This document shows, piece after piece, positions 54,459 through 63,863 of a stretch of 64,000 bases of DNA. The stretch covers positions 62,001 through 126,000 of the forward strand of contig CP073746.1 of assembly GCA_024397995.1 (NCBI GenBank), given 5' to 3'. The position numbers and the translations under genes are program-made. Position 1 is the first letter of the stretch. Each line of letters opens with the position of its first letter. Origin of the DNA: a bacterium SCSIO 12827 (GTDB lineage: Bacteria; Pseudomonadota; Alphaproteobacteria; Rhodospirillales; Casp-alpha2). Under the pieces are notes generated by a model. It was not told where the DNA came from, searched no databases, and was given only the letters and a program-made list of their open reading frames with translations.

Positions 54459-54740
54459 ATGACCAAATCCGAACTCATCGCCCGTTTGGCGGCGGACAAT
54501 CCGCATCTCTACCAGCGTGACGTGGAACGTATCGTCTCCACCATTTTCGACGAGATCACCGGCGCATTGGCCCAGGGAGACCGGGTCGAACTGCGCGGTT
54601 TCGGCGCCTTCTCCGTGAAGCAACGGGGTTCGCGCACGGGCCGCAACCCGCGCACGGGGGCCACGGTCGAAGTCGATTCCAAGCACATTCCCTATTTCAA
54701 GACCGGCAAGCAGCTGCGCGAAAAACTGAACGGCAGCTGA
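54459..54740 (+). CDS. ihfB: Integration host factor beta subunit
   Basis: IHF-beta forms a heterodimer with IHF-alpha that bends DNA sharply and aids site-specific recombination and sigma-54 promoters. The 93-residue protein has [26 protein letters not shown] and the DNA-binding arm [23 protein letters not shown]. The ATG at 54459 gives the standard length. Its presence fits the two integrases and the sigma-54 gene in this window. Confidence 0.96.
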   Translation: MTKSELIARLAADNPHLYQRDVERIVSTIFDEITGALAQGDRVELRGFGAFSVKQRGSRTGRNPRTGATVEVDSKHIPYFKTGKQLREKLNGS

Positions 54741-54759
54741 TCCCGGCCGGGGCCGGACG

Positions 54760-55185
54760 GTGGCTTCCGGAACCTTCAATCGTCAGGTGTCGCGCGTGGG
54801 CAAACTTCTTTCCTGGATCCTGCTGACTCCCCTCGTTCTGGGGCTGATCCTGTTTGCCGCCTCCAACCGCGCGGATGTCGTGCTGCGCCTTTGGCCCTTC
54901 GATTACGAATTGACGACCCCGGTGGCGCTGGTCGGCGTCGGTGGCCTTTTCCTCGGTTTTCTCTGGGGGGCGGTGATGGTGTGGATCTCCGGCGGTGTCG
55001 CCCGCGGCCGCGCCCGCCGCGAAGCCCACCGCGCCGAAGGGGCGGAAAAGGAAGTCCTGCGCCTTAAGACCGATGTCGAAATGTTGGAAGAAAAGCTTCG
55101 CGCCGCCGACGCCAAGGCCAAGTCCGCGTCGCTGCCGGTGCCGGCGTCGGATACGCAGGCGTCCGGTTCGCGCCATATTCTCTAG
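54760..55185 (+). CDS. LapA-domain (DUF1049) membrane protein
   Basis: This 141-residue protein has two membrane segments (about residues 17-35 and 54-76) separated by SNRADVVLRLWPFDYELTTP, the LapA/DUF1049 pattern. A cytoplasmic coiled-coil follows (KEVLRLKTDVEMLEEKLRAADAK). In E. coli LapA works with LapB in LPS assembly control. The start may be GTG 54760 or GTG 54796. It is between ihfB and pyrF, a common alphaproteobacterial location. Confidence 0.85.
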   Translation: MASGTFNRQVSRVGKLLSWILLTPLVLGLILFAASNRADVVLRLWPFDYELTTPVALVGVGGLFLGFLWGAVMVWISGGVARGRARREAHRAEGAEKEVLRLKTDVEMLEEKLRAADAKAKSASLPVPASDTQASGSRHIL

Positions 55186-55279
55186 CCCAGGCTCACCCGC
55201 CGTTCTGTATTTTTGAGGATGGCCGCCCGGGGCCGGGATCAGTATAAATGACCATACGGCCAATTCTGGGACCAATTCG

Positions 55280-56014
55280 ATGACGTCTTCGATCTCCGCG
55301 CCGGGCATCAAAAGCCCCGCCGACCGCATCCTGGTCGCGCTCGACACCACCGACGCGGCGGGGGCCCTGGCGCTCGCCCAGGGGGTCAAGGGGGCCGTGG
55401 GTGGGGTCAAGCTGGGCAAGGAGTTTTTCACGGCCCAGGGACCCCAGGGCGTGCGCCAAGTCTCGGCGGCGGGCCTGCCCGTGTTTTTGGACCTGAAATT
55501 CCACGATATTCCCAACACGGTCGCGGGTGCCGTGCGCGCCGCGGCGCCGCTCCAGCCCTTCATGCTCAACGTCCATGCCTCGGGCGGGCGCGCCATGATG
55601 GAAGCCGCCGCCAAGGCGGCCACCGACGCCGCCCAGGGCGGGCACCGCCCCCTGGTCCTTGCCGTCACCGTGCTCACCAGTTTGAGCGACGAAGACCTGA
55701 TCGAAGTCGGCATCAATAATGAGACTAAGGCCCAGGTCGCCAAGCTGGCCAAGCTGGCCCAGGAAGCGGGCATGGACGGGGTGGTCTGCTCGGCTCACGA
55801 GATCAAGGTCATCCGCTCCGTCTGCGGGCCCGACTTCACCCTGGTCGTGCCGGGCATCCGCCCCGAATGGTCCGTCAAGGGCGACCAGAAGCGCGTGGTC
55901 ACCCCGCGCGATGCGGTCTCTCTCGGCGCCGACTACCTGGTCATCGGCCGGCCCATCACCCAGGCCGACGATCCCATCGCCGCCGCCCGGCGCATCGCGG
56001 ACGAGTTAGATTAA
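55280..56014 (+). CDS. pyrF: Orotidine-5'-phosphate decarboxylase
   Basis: PyrF makes UMP in the last step of pyrimidine synthesis. The 244-residue protein shows ILVALDTTDAAGALALAQGV, the catalytic DLKFHDIPNTVAGAVRAAA and the phosphate-binding ADYLVIGRPITQADDPIAAA. Its length and motifs match group I OMP decarboxylases. The ATG at 55280 follows the lapA-like gene by 94 bases. Confidence 0.96.
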   Translation: MTSSISAPGIKSPADRILVALDTTDAAGALALAQGVKGAVGGVKLGKEFFTAQGPQGVRQVSAAGLPVFLDLKFHDIPNTVAGAVRAAAPLQPFMLNVHASGGRAMMEAAAKAATDAAQGGHRPLVLAVTVLTSLSDEDLIEVGINNETKAQVAKLAKLAQEAGMDGVVCSAHEIKVIRSVCGPDFTLVVPGIRPEWSVKGDQKRVVTPRDAVSLGADYLVIGRPITQADDPIAAARRIADELD

Positions 56015-56142
56015 TCGTCATTCTTGAAGATACGCCGCTTCAATTGCTTCCCGAGTGCAGAACAGCTTGGGGCAAAAACTAAGTACAGAAGAGGCCCAAT
56101 TAATACGGTCATTAATCCCGCTAATTGCAGATCGTCGCTCAT
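56011..56142 (-). CDS. Possible small membrane protein (43 residues)
   Basis: This 43-residue frame on the minus strand has an N-terminal MSDDLQLAG, a hydrophobic segment (LMTVLIGPLLYLVFAP) and a basic C-terminal GKQLKRRIFKNDD. That layout is typical of small single-pass proteins. AAGGA lies just upstream of the start, though the spacing is short. The stop overlaps the pyrF stop by four bases (convergent). The DNA around it is AT-richer than its neighbours. Confidence 0.45.
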   Translation of the reverse strand: MSDDLQLAGLMTVLIGPLLYLVFAPSCSALGKQLKRRIFKNDD

Positions 56143-56368
56143 CATTCCTTGCAACTTCAAAATTGGCACATGTCGTTCGCTGATAGAGTCTTAAATACCG
56201 CCTCCCTGTTCTAGGGAATTATGCGCGGAACATCCCATGAACATACCATGTTTGGGTGGGGCTAATTCAACGAGACGAATCGCGAACGCAACTCGATTTT
56301 GTTAAATAAACTTGTTGAAAAACGCACTTGAGTGGTGGTTGAGGGCGGCCATGAGGAAAAACGTGGTT

Positions 56369-57010
56369 ATGTCGACACAGGTGAAAATCTGCGGGCTGAA
56401 AACGGCCGACGCCGTGGACGCCGCCGTGAACGCGGGGGCCGATCTGGTCGGCTTCGTGTTCTTCAAGAAATCACCGCGCCATGTCACGCCCGCCATTGCC
56501 GGCGGGCTGGCGGTGCGCGTGCCCGTGGGTGTGCTCAAGGTCGGCCTGACCGTGGATGCCACCAACGACGAATTGGCGGCGATCACCGGCAATGGTGCTG
56601 TCGATATCTTGCAGCTCCATGGATCGGAGACGCCGGAGCGGGTCGCCGAGGTTCGGCGCAAGTTCGGCCTGCCGGTGATGAAGGCCCTGCCGATTGCCGA
56701 ACCGGGCGATGTTGACGCCGCCCGCGCCTATGAAGGCGTCGCCGACCGCCTGCTGTTCGACGCCAAGCCGCCATCGGGGGCCGACCGCCCCGGCGGCAAC
56801 GCGCTGGCCTTCGATTGGGGGCTGCTGGCCGGCACCCGGTGGAACGTGCCCTGGCTGCTGGCGGGCGGGCTGACGCCGGATAACGTCGCGGCGGCGATCC
56901 GGGTTTCCGGCGCGCCGGGGGTCGATGTGTCCTCGGGCGTGGAGACGGCCCCCGGTCACAAGGACGCGGGCCTGATCGACGCCTTCATCAAAGCGGCCAA
57001 GGAAGCCTAG
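56369..57010 (+). CDS. trpF: Phosphoribosylanthranilate isomerase
   Basis: TrpF is the third step of the tryptophan branch. The 213-residue protein has KICGLKTADAVDAAVNAGADLVGFVF, then VDILQLHGSETPERV and the end with LLAGGLTPDNVAAAI and GVDVSSGVE. The ATG at 56369 follows GAGGAAAA; an ATG six codons earlier is also possible. It heads the trpF-trpB-trpA group. Confidence 0.95.
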   Translation: MSTQVKICGLKTADAVDAAVNAGADLVGFVFFKKSPRHVTPAIAGGLAVRVPVGVLKVGLTVDATNDELAAITGNGAVDILQLHGSETPERVAEVRRKFGLPVMKALPIAEPGDVDAARAYEGVADRLLFDAKPPSGADRPGGNALAFDWGLLAGTRWNVPWLLAGGLTPDNVAAAIRVSGAPGVDVSSGVETAPGHKDAGLIDAFIKAAKEA

Positions 57011-57152
57011 GGCCAGCGCCCGGAAAAGGCCGTGCCCAGGGGCTTTAGTCCTTGGGTTCCAGGGGGCCTTGTGCTTTATTTGCGCCGCCCTCGGGTGCTG
57101 TCATCGTTAACCATAAAACGGCAGAAACCCAGGGATAAATGAGGATTGGTTC

Positions 57153-58361
57153 ATGTCGAAGCTCAATACCTACCGCGAAGGCCCGGACGAATCGGGACAT
57201 TTCGACATCTACGGTGGCCGCTATGTCGCGGAAACCCTGATGCCGTTGATCCTGCAGGTTCAGGACGCCTGGGAAAAGGCAAAGAACGACGCGGCTTTTT
57301 GGGATGAGTTCAACCGTTACATGAAGCATTACGTGGGCCGGCCCAGCCCGCTGTATCTGGCCGAACGCCTGACCGAAGAGTTCGGCGGCGCCAAGGTCTA
57401 CTTCAAGCGCGACGAGCTGAACCACACGGGTGCCCACAAGATCAACAACACCATCGGCCAGATCCTGCTGGCGCGGCGCATGGGCAAGAAGCGCATCATC
57501 GCCGAAACGGGCGCCGGGCAGCACGGCGTTGCCACGGCTACGGTCTGCGCCCTGTTCGGCCTACCTTGCGTGGTCTACATGGGCGAAACGGATGTTGCGC
57601 GTCAACGCCCAAACGTGGTGCGCATGAAGATGCTGGGGGCGGAGATCGTCCCCGTCACCGCCGGCACGGGCACGCTCAAGGACGCCATGAACGAGGCGCT
57701 GCGGGATTGGGTCTCCAACGTCGAGGACACCTTCTACATCATCGGCACGGTCGCCGGCCCGCATCCCTATCCGGCCATGGTGCGAGATTTCCAATGCGTG
57801 ATCGGCAACGAAGTGCGCGAGCAGATGATGGAGATGGAGGGCCGTCTGCCCGACAGCTGCATCGCCGCCATCGGCGGCGGGTCAAACGCCATGGGCCTGT
57901 TCCATCCCTTCCTGGATGATGAAAGCGTGCACCTGATCGGGGTCGAGGCCGCCGGCCACGGGATCGAGACGGGAGAGCATTGCGCGTCCCTCAACGGCGG
58001 GCGGCCGGGCGTGCTGCACGGCAACCGCACCTATCTGCTGCAGACCGAGGACGGCCAGATCCTGGACGGCCATTCCATTTCCGCCGGCCTGGATTATCCC
58101 GGGATCGGGCCGGAGCATTCCTGGCTACGCGATACGGGCCGGGTCGAATACGTCTCGGCGACGGACAAGGAGGCCCTGGCGGCGTTCCAGCTGTGCACCC
58201 GCAAGGAAGGCATCATCCCGGCCCTGGAGCCGAGCCACGCGCTGGCCTATGTGGCCAAGATCGCGGGCGACCTGCCCAAGGATCACCTGCTGGTCATGAA
58301 CATGTGCGGGCGCGGCGACAAGGACGTCGACGCCGTCGCCGGCTATCTGGGAATGGACTGA
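57153..58361 (+). CDS. trpB: Tryptophan synthase beta chain
   Basis: TrpB condenses indole with serine. The 402-residue protein has the PLP lysine in [24 protein letters not shown] and the phosphate-binding GGGSNAMG loop. The start ATG follows GAGG. trpA begins four bases after the stop, giving the usual trpBA pair. Confidence 0.97.
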   Translation: MSKLNTYREGPDESGHFDIYGGRYVAETLMPLILQVQDAWEKAKNDAAFWDEFNRYMKHYVGRPSPLYLAERLTEEFGGAKVYFKRDELNHTGAHKINNTIGQILLARRMGKKRIIAETGAGQHGVATATVCALFGLPCVVYMGETDVARQRPNVVRMKMLGAEIVPVTAGTGTLKDAMNEALRDWVSNVEDTFYIIGTVAGPHPYPAMVRDFQCVIGNEVREQMMEMEGRLPDSCIAAIGGGSNAMGLFHPFLDDESVHLIGVEAAGHGIETGEHCASLNGGRPGVLHGNRTYLLQTEDGQILDGHSISAGLDYPGIGPEHSWLRDTGRVEYVSATDKEALAAFQLCTRKEGIIPALEPSHALAYVAKIAGDLPKDHLLVMNMCGRGDKDVDAVAGYLGMD

Positions 58362-58365
58362 ACCT

Positions 58366-59214
58366 ATGACCACGCAGACCGGGCCTGAGACCCGCATCAC
58401 CCGCAAATTCGCCGAACTGAAGGCCGAAGGCCGCGCCGGTCTGGTGACGTTCCTGACCGCCGGCGACCCGTCGCCGGAGCTGTCGGAACAGATCATCGTG
58501 GAGATCGCGGAGGCAGGGGCCGACCTGATCGAGATCGGCATGCCGTTCTCCGACCCGATGGCGGACGGACCGGCGATCCAGGCCTCCAGCCTGCGGGCAC
58601 TGAAGGCCGGCATGACTTTGCCGAAGACCCTGGATATCGTGCGCGCCTTCCGCAAACGGGACAACGACACGCCGATCGTCCTCATGGGCTACTACAACCC
58701 CATTTACATCTACGGGGTCGACCGTTTCCTGGCCGATGCCAAGGAAGCCGGGGTCGACGGTCTGATCGTCGTCGACCTGCCGCCGGAAGAAGAGGGCGAG
58801 CTGTGCCTGCCCGCCCTCAAGGCCGGCATCAACTTCATCTATCTGACGGCCCCGACCACAGACGACGCGCGCCTGCCCAAGGTCGTGCGCCATGCCTCGG
58901 GCTTCGTCTATTACGTCTCGATCACCGGCATCACCGGCACCAAATCCGCCGATGCGGGCGACGTGGCGGCCAGCGTTGCGCGCATTCGCCGCCACACGGA
59001 CCTGCCGGTCGCCGTCGGCTTCGGCATCAAGACGCCGGATCAGGCCGCGGCCATCGCGCGGGTTTCCGACGCCGCCGTCGTCGGCTCGGCCCTGGTCGGG
59101 ATCATCGCCGAAAACCGCGACCCGTCCGGCGTGCCCCTACCCGACACCAAGGACAAGGTGTTAGACTTGGTCAAGGCGCTGGCGGCAGGTGTGCGCGGCG
59201 CGAGAAACGGTTAG
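58366..59214 (+). CDS. trpA: Tryptophan synthase alpha chain
   Basis: TrpA cleaves indole-3-glycerol phosphate and passes indole to TrpB. The 282-residue protein has [16 protein letters not shown], then the catalytic Glu in [19 protein letters not shown], and [13 protein letters not shown] near the end. It begins just after trpB. accD follows about 100 bases later, as in many alphaproteobacteria. Confidence 0.97.
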   Translation: MTTQTGPETRITRKFAELKAEGRAGLVTFLTAGDPSPELSEQIIVEIAEAGADLIEIGMPFSDPMADGPAIQASSLRALKAGMTLPKTLDIVRAFRKRDNDTPIVLMGYYNPIYIYGVDRFLADAKEAGVDGLIVVDLPPEEEGELCLPALKAGINFIYLTAPTTDDARLPKVVRHASGFVYYVSITGITGTKSADAGDVAASVARIRRHTDLPVAVGFGIKTPDQAAAIARVSDAAVVGSALVGIIAENRDPSGVPLPDTKDKVLDLVKALAAGVRGARNG

Positions 59215-59315
59215 GTTTTGCGCAAATCGTCGTCGCGGGCCGAGGCACGGCCCGCTCGGGATTTGCGACTGACGATCGCCCGCCGACGCCGGGCGGGAAC
59301 GGAGATTGGAAGAAC

Positions 59316-60281
59316 ATGAACTGGTTGCGCGAATTCGTCCGGCCCAAGCTGAAGCGTCTGGTCGGTGCGGGCAAGGAAATGCCCGATAACCTTTGGCACA
59401 AATGCCCGGGTTGCAGCCAGATGATCTTCCACCGCGATCTGGAAAAGTATCTCCACGTCTGCCAGCACTGCGGCCATCACCTGCGCATCGGCGCCGACAA
59501 GCGCCTGGCCATGCTGTTCGACGAGGGTGCGTTCGAAAAGATCACCTGGGACACGCCCAAGCCGGACCCCCTGAAATTCAAGGACACGGAAACCTATGCC
59601 GCGCGCCTTAAATCCGCGCGCGCCAAGACCGGCGACCAGGACGCCCTGATCGCGGGCGTCGGGCGCATGAACGGCCTGCCGGTGGTCGTCGCGGCCTTGA
59701 ACTTCGCCTTCATGGGCGGCTCCATGGGCCAGGCCATGGGGGCCGGGCTTTTGGCCGCCGCGCGCAAGGCGGTGGATGAAAAAGCGGCCTTCGTGGTTAT
59801 CCCGTCATCGGGGGGGGCGCGCATGCAGGAAGGGATTCTGTCCCTCATGCAGATGGCGCGCACGACCATTGCCGTGGACGAGGTCAAGGAAGCGGGCCTG
59901 CCTTATATCGTGGTGCTGACCGACCCGACCACGGGCGGGGTCTCCGCCTCTTACGCCATGCTGGGCGACATTCACATCGCCGAACCCGGGGCCGTAATCG
60001 GTTTCGCCGGACAGCGGGTGATCGAGCAGACCATCCGCGAAACCCTGCCCGAGGGCTTTCAGCGCGCCGAATATCTGTTGGAACACGGCATGGTCGACAT
60101 GGTGGTGCCCAGGGGCGAGCTTCGCGACACCCTGGCCCGGGTCATCGACATGCTGCTGAACCCGGAACCGGGCCGCCGGGTCGAAGGTTCGGACCAGGAT
60201 ATCGACCTTCTCGAAGGCGAAATTCTGCCGCCGGCCCGCAGCCACCGGCCGGGCGCCGCCCCCGTGCCTGGCGACGACTGA
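59316..60281 (+). CDS. accD: Acetyl-CoA carboxylase carboxyltransferase beta subunit
   Basis: AccD transfers the carboxyl group from biotin to acetyl-CoA with AccA. The 321-residue protein has the N-terminal zinc ribbon (CPGCSQMIF, then CQHCGHH) and the carboxyltransferase core (FMGGSMGQAMGAGLL, IPSSGGARMQEGI, TTGGVSASYAMLGD). The ATG at 59316 follows GGAG. The C-terminal tail is proline/glutamate-rich. folC follows about 30 bases after. Confidence 0.96.
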   Translation: MNWLREFVRPKLKRLVGAGKEMPDNLWHKCPGCSQMIFHRDLEKYLHVCQHCGHHLRIGADKRLAMLFDEGAFEKITWDTPKPDPLKFKDTETYAARLKSARAKTGDQDALIAGVGRMNGLPVVVAALNFAFMGGSMGQAMGAGLLAAARKAVDEKAAFVVIPSSGGARMQEGILSLMQMARTTIAVDEVKEAGLPYIVVLTDPTTGGVSASYAMLGDIHIAEPGAVIGFAGQRVIEQTIRETLPEGFQRAEYLLEHGMVDMVVPRGELRDTLARVIDMLLNPEPGRRVEGSDQDIDLLEGEILPPARSHRPGAAPVPGDD

Positions 60282-60310
60282 TTCCCTGATTCTGTCGGAC
60301 CGACCCGTCC

Positions 60311-61636
60311 ATGACTGATCCCCTCGGCGCGGATGCACCGGCGCCCCATCCCTGCGATGAAATCCTCGCCCGTCTGCTGACCCTGCATCCCAAGGTCATC
60401 GACCTGTCCCTGGACCGTGTCCATCGCCTGCTCGACCGTCTGGACCATCCGGAACGCGCGCTGCCGCCCGTGGTTCATGTTGCCGGCACCAACGCCAAGG
60501 GATCGGTCATCGCCATCCTGCGCGCCATGCTGGAATCCTCCGGTAAGCGCGTCCATGTGCATATCTCGCCCCATCTGGTGCATTTCAACGAACGCATCCG
60601 GCTGGCCGGCGAGCTGATCCCCGATGCGGATCTGCAGGCGTTGCTGGCGGAATGCGAGGACGCCAACGGTGGCGAGCCCATCACTTTTTTCGAAATCACC
60701 ACGGGGGCGGCGCTGCTCGCCTTCGCGCGCAGTCCAGCCGACGTGCTGATCCTGGAAACGGGTTTGGGCGGGCGGCTGGATGCGACCAACGTCATTGATA
60801 AGCCGCTGGTCACGGCGATCACGCCGATCTCCCTGGATCATCAGCAGTTCCTGGGAAATTCCCTGGAGGAAATCGCGGCGGAAAAGGCGGGCATTCTCAA
60901 GCCGGGGGTGCCCTGCGTGATCGGCCCGCAGCGGCCCAGCGTGCTGGCCGTGCTGGATGACCGGGCCAAGGCGGTGGGGGCGCCGGTACTGGCCCATGGC
61001 CGTGACTGGACCGTGGCCGAAGCCCCCGACGGCACGTCGTTCGACCTGACCCTGGGCGGGGTGATGGAAACCTATCCGGCGCCGGCCCTGGCCGGACGGC
61101 ATCAGCTTCTCAACGCGGCCCAGGCGATCGTCTGCCTGAAGACCATGGCCGGGTTCACCAGCGTGCCGGATCAGGTCATCCGCGGTCTTGCCACGGCGGA
61201 ATGGCCCGCCCGCCTGCAACATCTGACGCAGGGGCCGCTGGTCGGCACCCTGGCGCCCGGCTGGTCGCTCTGGCTCGACGGCGGACATAACGCCGCCGCC
61301 GCCGCCGCCATCGCCACCCATGCGGGGGAAGCCTGGGGCGACAAGCCCCTGCACCTGATTTGCGGCATGATCAATTCCAAGGACCCCATAACGTTCCTGA
61401 GCGCCCTCGCCCCCGTCGCGGCGTCGCTCACCGGTGTCGCCATCCCGGGCGAGGCCAATACCCTGTCCGCCGACGAAATCGCCGCAGCAGGGGGCGCCGC
61501 CGGCCTGCCGTCGCGCACCGCCCCTTCGGTGCAGGCGGCGTTGCGGGACCTGTCGGCGCGCGAGCAGGTGGCAGCCCGGGTGATGATCTGCGGCTCTCTC
61601 TATCTCGCCGGCACGGTATTGCGGGACAACACTTGA
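60311..61636 (+). CDS. folC: Dihydrofolate synthase / folylpolyglutamate synthase
   Basis: FolC adds glutamate to dihydropteroate and to folates. The 441-residue protein has the P-loop VVHVAGTNAKGSVIAIL, then VHISPHLVHFNERIRLAG, and LILETGLGGRLDATNVI. C-terminal motifs are WLDGGHNAAAA and CGMINSKDP. It is in the accD-folC pair common in proteobacteria. Confidence 0.96.
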   Translation: MTDPLGADAPAPHPCDEILARLLTLHPKVIDLSLDRVHRLLDRLDHPERALPPVVHVAGTNAKGSVIAILRAMLESSGKRVHVHISPHLVHFNERIRLAGELIPDADLQALLAECEDANGGEPITFFEITTGAALLAFARSPADVLILETGLGGRLDATNVIDKPLVTAITPISLDHQQFLGNSLEEIAAEKAGILKPGVPCVIGPQRPSVLAVLDDRAKAVGAPVLAHGRDWTVAEAPDGTSFDLTLGGVMETYPAPALAGRHQLLNAAQAIVCLKTMAGFTSVPDQVIRGLATAEWPARLQHLTQGPLVGTLAPGWSLWLDGGHNAAAAAAIATHAGEAWGDKPLHLICGMINSKDPITFLSALAPVAASLTGVAIPGEANTLSADEIAAAGGAAGLPSRTAPSVQAALRDLSAREQVAARVMICGSLYLAGTVLRDNT

Positions 61637-61661
61637 ACATCTGAACATTTGTTCATATGTT
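61636..61661. promoter_or_regulatory. ArsR/SmtB-type operator
   Basis: An imperfect inverted repeat spans AACAT-C-TGAAC, four central bases, then GTTCA-T-ATGTT. It resembles known SmtB-type operator sites. It ends six bases before the regulator start codon, which leaves no room for a normal leader, so the transcript may be leaderless or start further upstream. Confidence 0.72.
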
Positions 61662-61667
61662 TGGTTT

Positions 61668-62042
61668 ATGAGCACCGGAACCAAACCTGCGAAACCGCCC
61701 GCCGCCGCCCCGGCCCCCCTGCCGGAAGGCACGCTCGACCGCGACCGGGCAGAGGAAATCGCCTCCATCTTCCATCTGTTGGGGGAGCCCAACCGCCTGT
61801 CGATCCTGGCCGCCTGCATGGCCGGGCCGCGCTCGGTCAACGATCTGGCCGCGCTGACCGGCATGTCGCCGTCTCTGACCAGCCACCATCTGCGCCTGTT
61901 GAAGGCCGCGCGCCTGGTGCGCCCCCGGCGCCAGGGCAAGTTCGTGCATTACGCGGTGCACGACCATCACGTGACCTCTGTCCTGCTGGACATGATGGAA
62001 CACGTGGCGGAACCCGAACATACCCACGACGAGGAGGCCTGA
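61668..62042 (+). CDS. ArsR/SmtB-family metalloregulator
   Basis: This 124-residue repressor has a winged helix: IASIFHLLGEPNRLSILAAC, then SVNDLAALTGMSPSLTSHHLRLLKAARLV and a wing RRQGKFVHYAVHDHHV. The C-terminal HDHHVTSVLLDMMEHVAEPEHTHDEE gives the alpha5-type metal-binding residues (His, Glu, Asp) for zinc. It precedes a CDF exporter by three bases, so it probably controls zinc export. A palindromic operator is just upstream. Confidence 0.9.
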   Translation: MSTGTKPAKPPAAAPAPLPEGTLDRDRAEEIASIFHLLGEPNRLSILAACMAGPRSVNDLAALTGMSPSLTSHHLRLLKAARLVRPRRQGKFVHYAVHDHHVTSVLLDMMEHVAEPEHTHDEEA

Positions 62043-62045
62043 GCC

Positions 62046-62699
62046 ATGTCCGCCTGCTGTGACCACGGCCATGACCACGGGCATTTTCAGGACGCCGCCA
62101 CGTCCCGCGCCTACCGCCGGGTGCTGTGGTTCGCGCTGATCGTCAACGGCGGCATGTTCTTCGGTGAAATGGTTGGGGCCTATCTGTCGAAATCCGTGGC
62201 CCTGCAGGCCGACGCGCTCGACTTTATGGGCGATGCCGCCAATTACGGGATATCCCTTGCCGTGGTCGGGATGCACCTTGTCTGGCGGGCGCGGGCGGCC
62301 ATGGTCAAGGGCCTGTCCATGGGCCTGTTCGGGCTTTGGGTGATCGGCACCATGATCTGGCGGTTCATGGAGAGCGGCGTACCGGAGGCGCACATCATCA
62401 CCGGGGTCGGTGTTCTGGCCCTCGTCGCCAACGTGGTGGTGGCCCTGGCCTTGTTCAAATACCGCGACGGCGACGCCAACATGCGGTCCGTCTGGCTGTG
62501 CTCGCGCAACGACGCCATCGCCAATGTCGCCGTCATCGCGGCGGGCGGCGGGGTGTGGCTGTCGGGCACCTTCTGGCCCGACGTCGCCGTGGGCGGGATC
62601 ATCGCGGGCTTGGCGCTGTTCGCCTCGGCCGAAGTCATCCGCCGCGCGCGCGGGGAATTGCGCCAGGCGCGTGAACCGCTGCCGGCGGCCGCCGACTGA
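62046..62699 (+). CDS. CDF-family cation transporter
   Basis: This 217-residue transporter has a histidine-rich start (CCDHGHDHGH) and six predicted helices. The metal site is in LQADALDFMGDAANYGI (Asp pair, helix II) and SRNDAIANVAVIAAGG (helix V). It lacks the usual long cytoplasmic domain of CDF proteins, so it is a short form. It is in one operon with the ArsR-type regulator. Zinc or a similar divalent metal is the likely substrate. Confidence 0.88.
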   Translation: MSACCDHGHDHGHFQDAATSRAYRRVLWFALIVNGGMFFGEMVGAYLSKSVALQADALDFMGDAANYGISLAVVGMHLVWRARAAMVKGLSMGLFGLWVIGTMIWRFMESGVPEAHIITGVGVLALVANVVVALALFKYRDGDANMRSVWLCSRNDAIANVAVIAAGGGVWLSGTFWPDVAVGGIIAGLALFASAEVIRRARGELRQAREPLPAAAD

Positions 62700-62718
62700 T
62701 CAATACGCCGTCTAAGGC

Positions 62719-63048
62719 TTAGCCGACCGGGTGAAAATCGTGCTCGCCGGTCCCCTGGACCAGCATGAATTTGCAGCCGGCCCCGTCCTTGCCATGCACT
62801 TCATGGGCCGTCTTCACGGGCACGGTCAGGCGCTGGCCCGGCATCAGTTCATGGGTTTGGCGGGGGGCGCGGGTTTCAATAACCATCGGGCCCTCCATGC
62901 AGACGAAAGTATCATCGACTTCGGAATGCCAGTGCCAGGGCACGCATTCGCCGGGGCCCAGTTCCATGATCTGCACGCGTAGGCCGTTGACCTCGCCGAT
63001 AAGCTCCCGGTCCAGAATGGTATAGGGCAGGTCTTCCGGCTTGGTCAT
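62719..63048 (-). CDS. Cupin-domain protein
   Basis: This 109-residue single-domain cupin has the metal-binding pattern WHWHSEVDDTFVCMEG (His, His and Glu) and the second motif GQRLTVPVKTAHEVHG. It is eleven bases upstream of the gloB start region in the opposite operon order (both minus), so gloB and this gene could be co-transcribed. The reaction is unknown. Confidence 0.85.
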   Translation of the reverse strand: MTKPEDLPYTILDRELIGEVNGLRVQIMELGPGECVPWHWHSEVDDTFVCMEGPMVIETRAPRQTHELMPGQRLTVPVKTAHEVHGKDGAGCKFMLVQGTGEHDFHPVG

Positions 63049-63059
63049 GGCGGGGCAGC

Positions 63060-63833
63060 CTAGAAGTTGTCTTTGAGCCTGCGGGTTTCGGCGAAGACCT
63101 CGACGTAATCCCGGCCGGCAAGCCCGATTGTGCGCTGTAAATCGGGTGAATCGGCGCGCAGAAAGGGATTGGTCTTCAATTCGATGCCGATGGTCGACGG
63201 CACGGTCGGGATGTTTTTCGCCCGCGCCGCGTCCACGTCCTGCATGCGCCGGACCAGGGCGGCATTGTCCGGTTCCACCGACAGGGCGAAGCGGCCGTTG
63301 GACTGCGTGTACTCATGGGCGCAGAAAACCCGGGTTTCCGGGGGCAGGGTTTTGAACTTCGCCAGGGATTTGACCATCTGCTGGGGCGTGCCCTCGAACA
63401 GCCGCCCGCAGCCCATGGCGAACAAGGTATCGCCGCAGAACAGAGCGTCCGATCCCTCGAACCAAAAGGCGATATGGCCGCGCGTGTGGCCGGGCACGTC
63501 GTAGACCCGGGCCTCGGCATTGCCCAGCATATAGGTATCGCCGTCGCCGACCTGCACGTCGATGCCGGGAATGCGGTCATGGTCGGCACGCGGGCCGACA
63601 ATGGTGCAGCCCGTGGCCGCCTTGATTTCCTGGTTCCCGCCCGTGTGGTCGCCGTGGTGGTGGGTGTTCAGGATGTGGCTGATGGTCCAGCCCTTGGCCT
63701 TGGCCGCGTCCAGCACGGGCCCCGCCACGGCGGGGTCGACCACGGCGGTCGCCCCCGTTTCCGGGCAATGGGCCAGATAGACGTAGTTGTCGTTCAGGAC
63801 CGGTATCTGATGGACGTCGAGCCGGCTCATCAT
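63060..63833 (-). CDS. gloB: Hydroxyacylglutathione hydrolase
   Basis: GloB (glyoxalase II) releases D-lactate from S-lactoylglutathione. The 257-residue protein has the binuclear metal motif THHHGDHTGG, the later DVPGHTRGHIAFWF and CGDTLFAMGCGRLFEG with the bridging Asp, and the glutathione-contacting C-terminal helix. Two Met codons begin the frame; the first is used here. Confidence 0.94.
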   Translation of the reverse strand: MMSRLDVHQIPVLNDNYVYLAHCPETGATAVVDPAVAGPVLDAAKAKGWTISHILNTHHHGDHTGGNQEIKAATGCTIVGPRADHDRIPGIDVQVGDGDTYMLGNAEARVYDVPGHTRGHIAFWFEGSDALFCGDTLFAMGCGRLFEGTPQQMVKSLAKFKTLPPETRVFCAHEYTQSNGRFALSVEPDNAALVRRMQDVDAARAKNIPTVPSTIGIELKTNPFLRADSPDLQRTIGLAGRDYVEVFAETRRLKDNF

Positions 63834-63863
63834 TCCTGGGGAACCTCTAACGCCTTGCGGGCG

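Noticed and set aside
56312-56368. In-frame codons upstream of trpF, with two tandem TGG (Trp) codons, as a trp attenuator leader
   Set aside because: The frame has no stop before trpF and no pair of competing hairpins with a T-tract was seen, so it lacks the parts of a leader-peptide attenuator.
58803-59315. Extended N-terminus for accD reaching into trpA
   Set aside because: The upstream part is the shadow of trpA in another frame. The true N-terminus with zinc ribbon begins at the ATG 59316 after GGAG.
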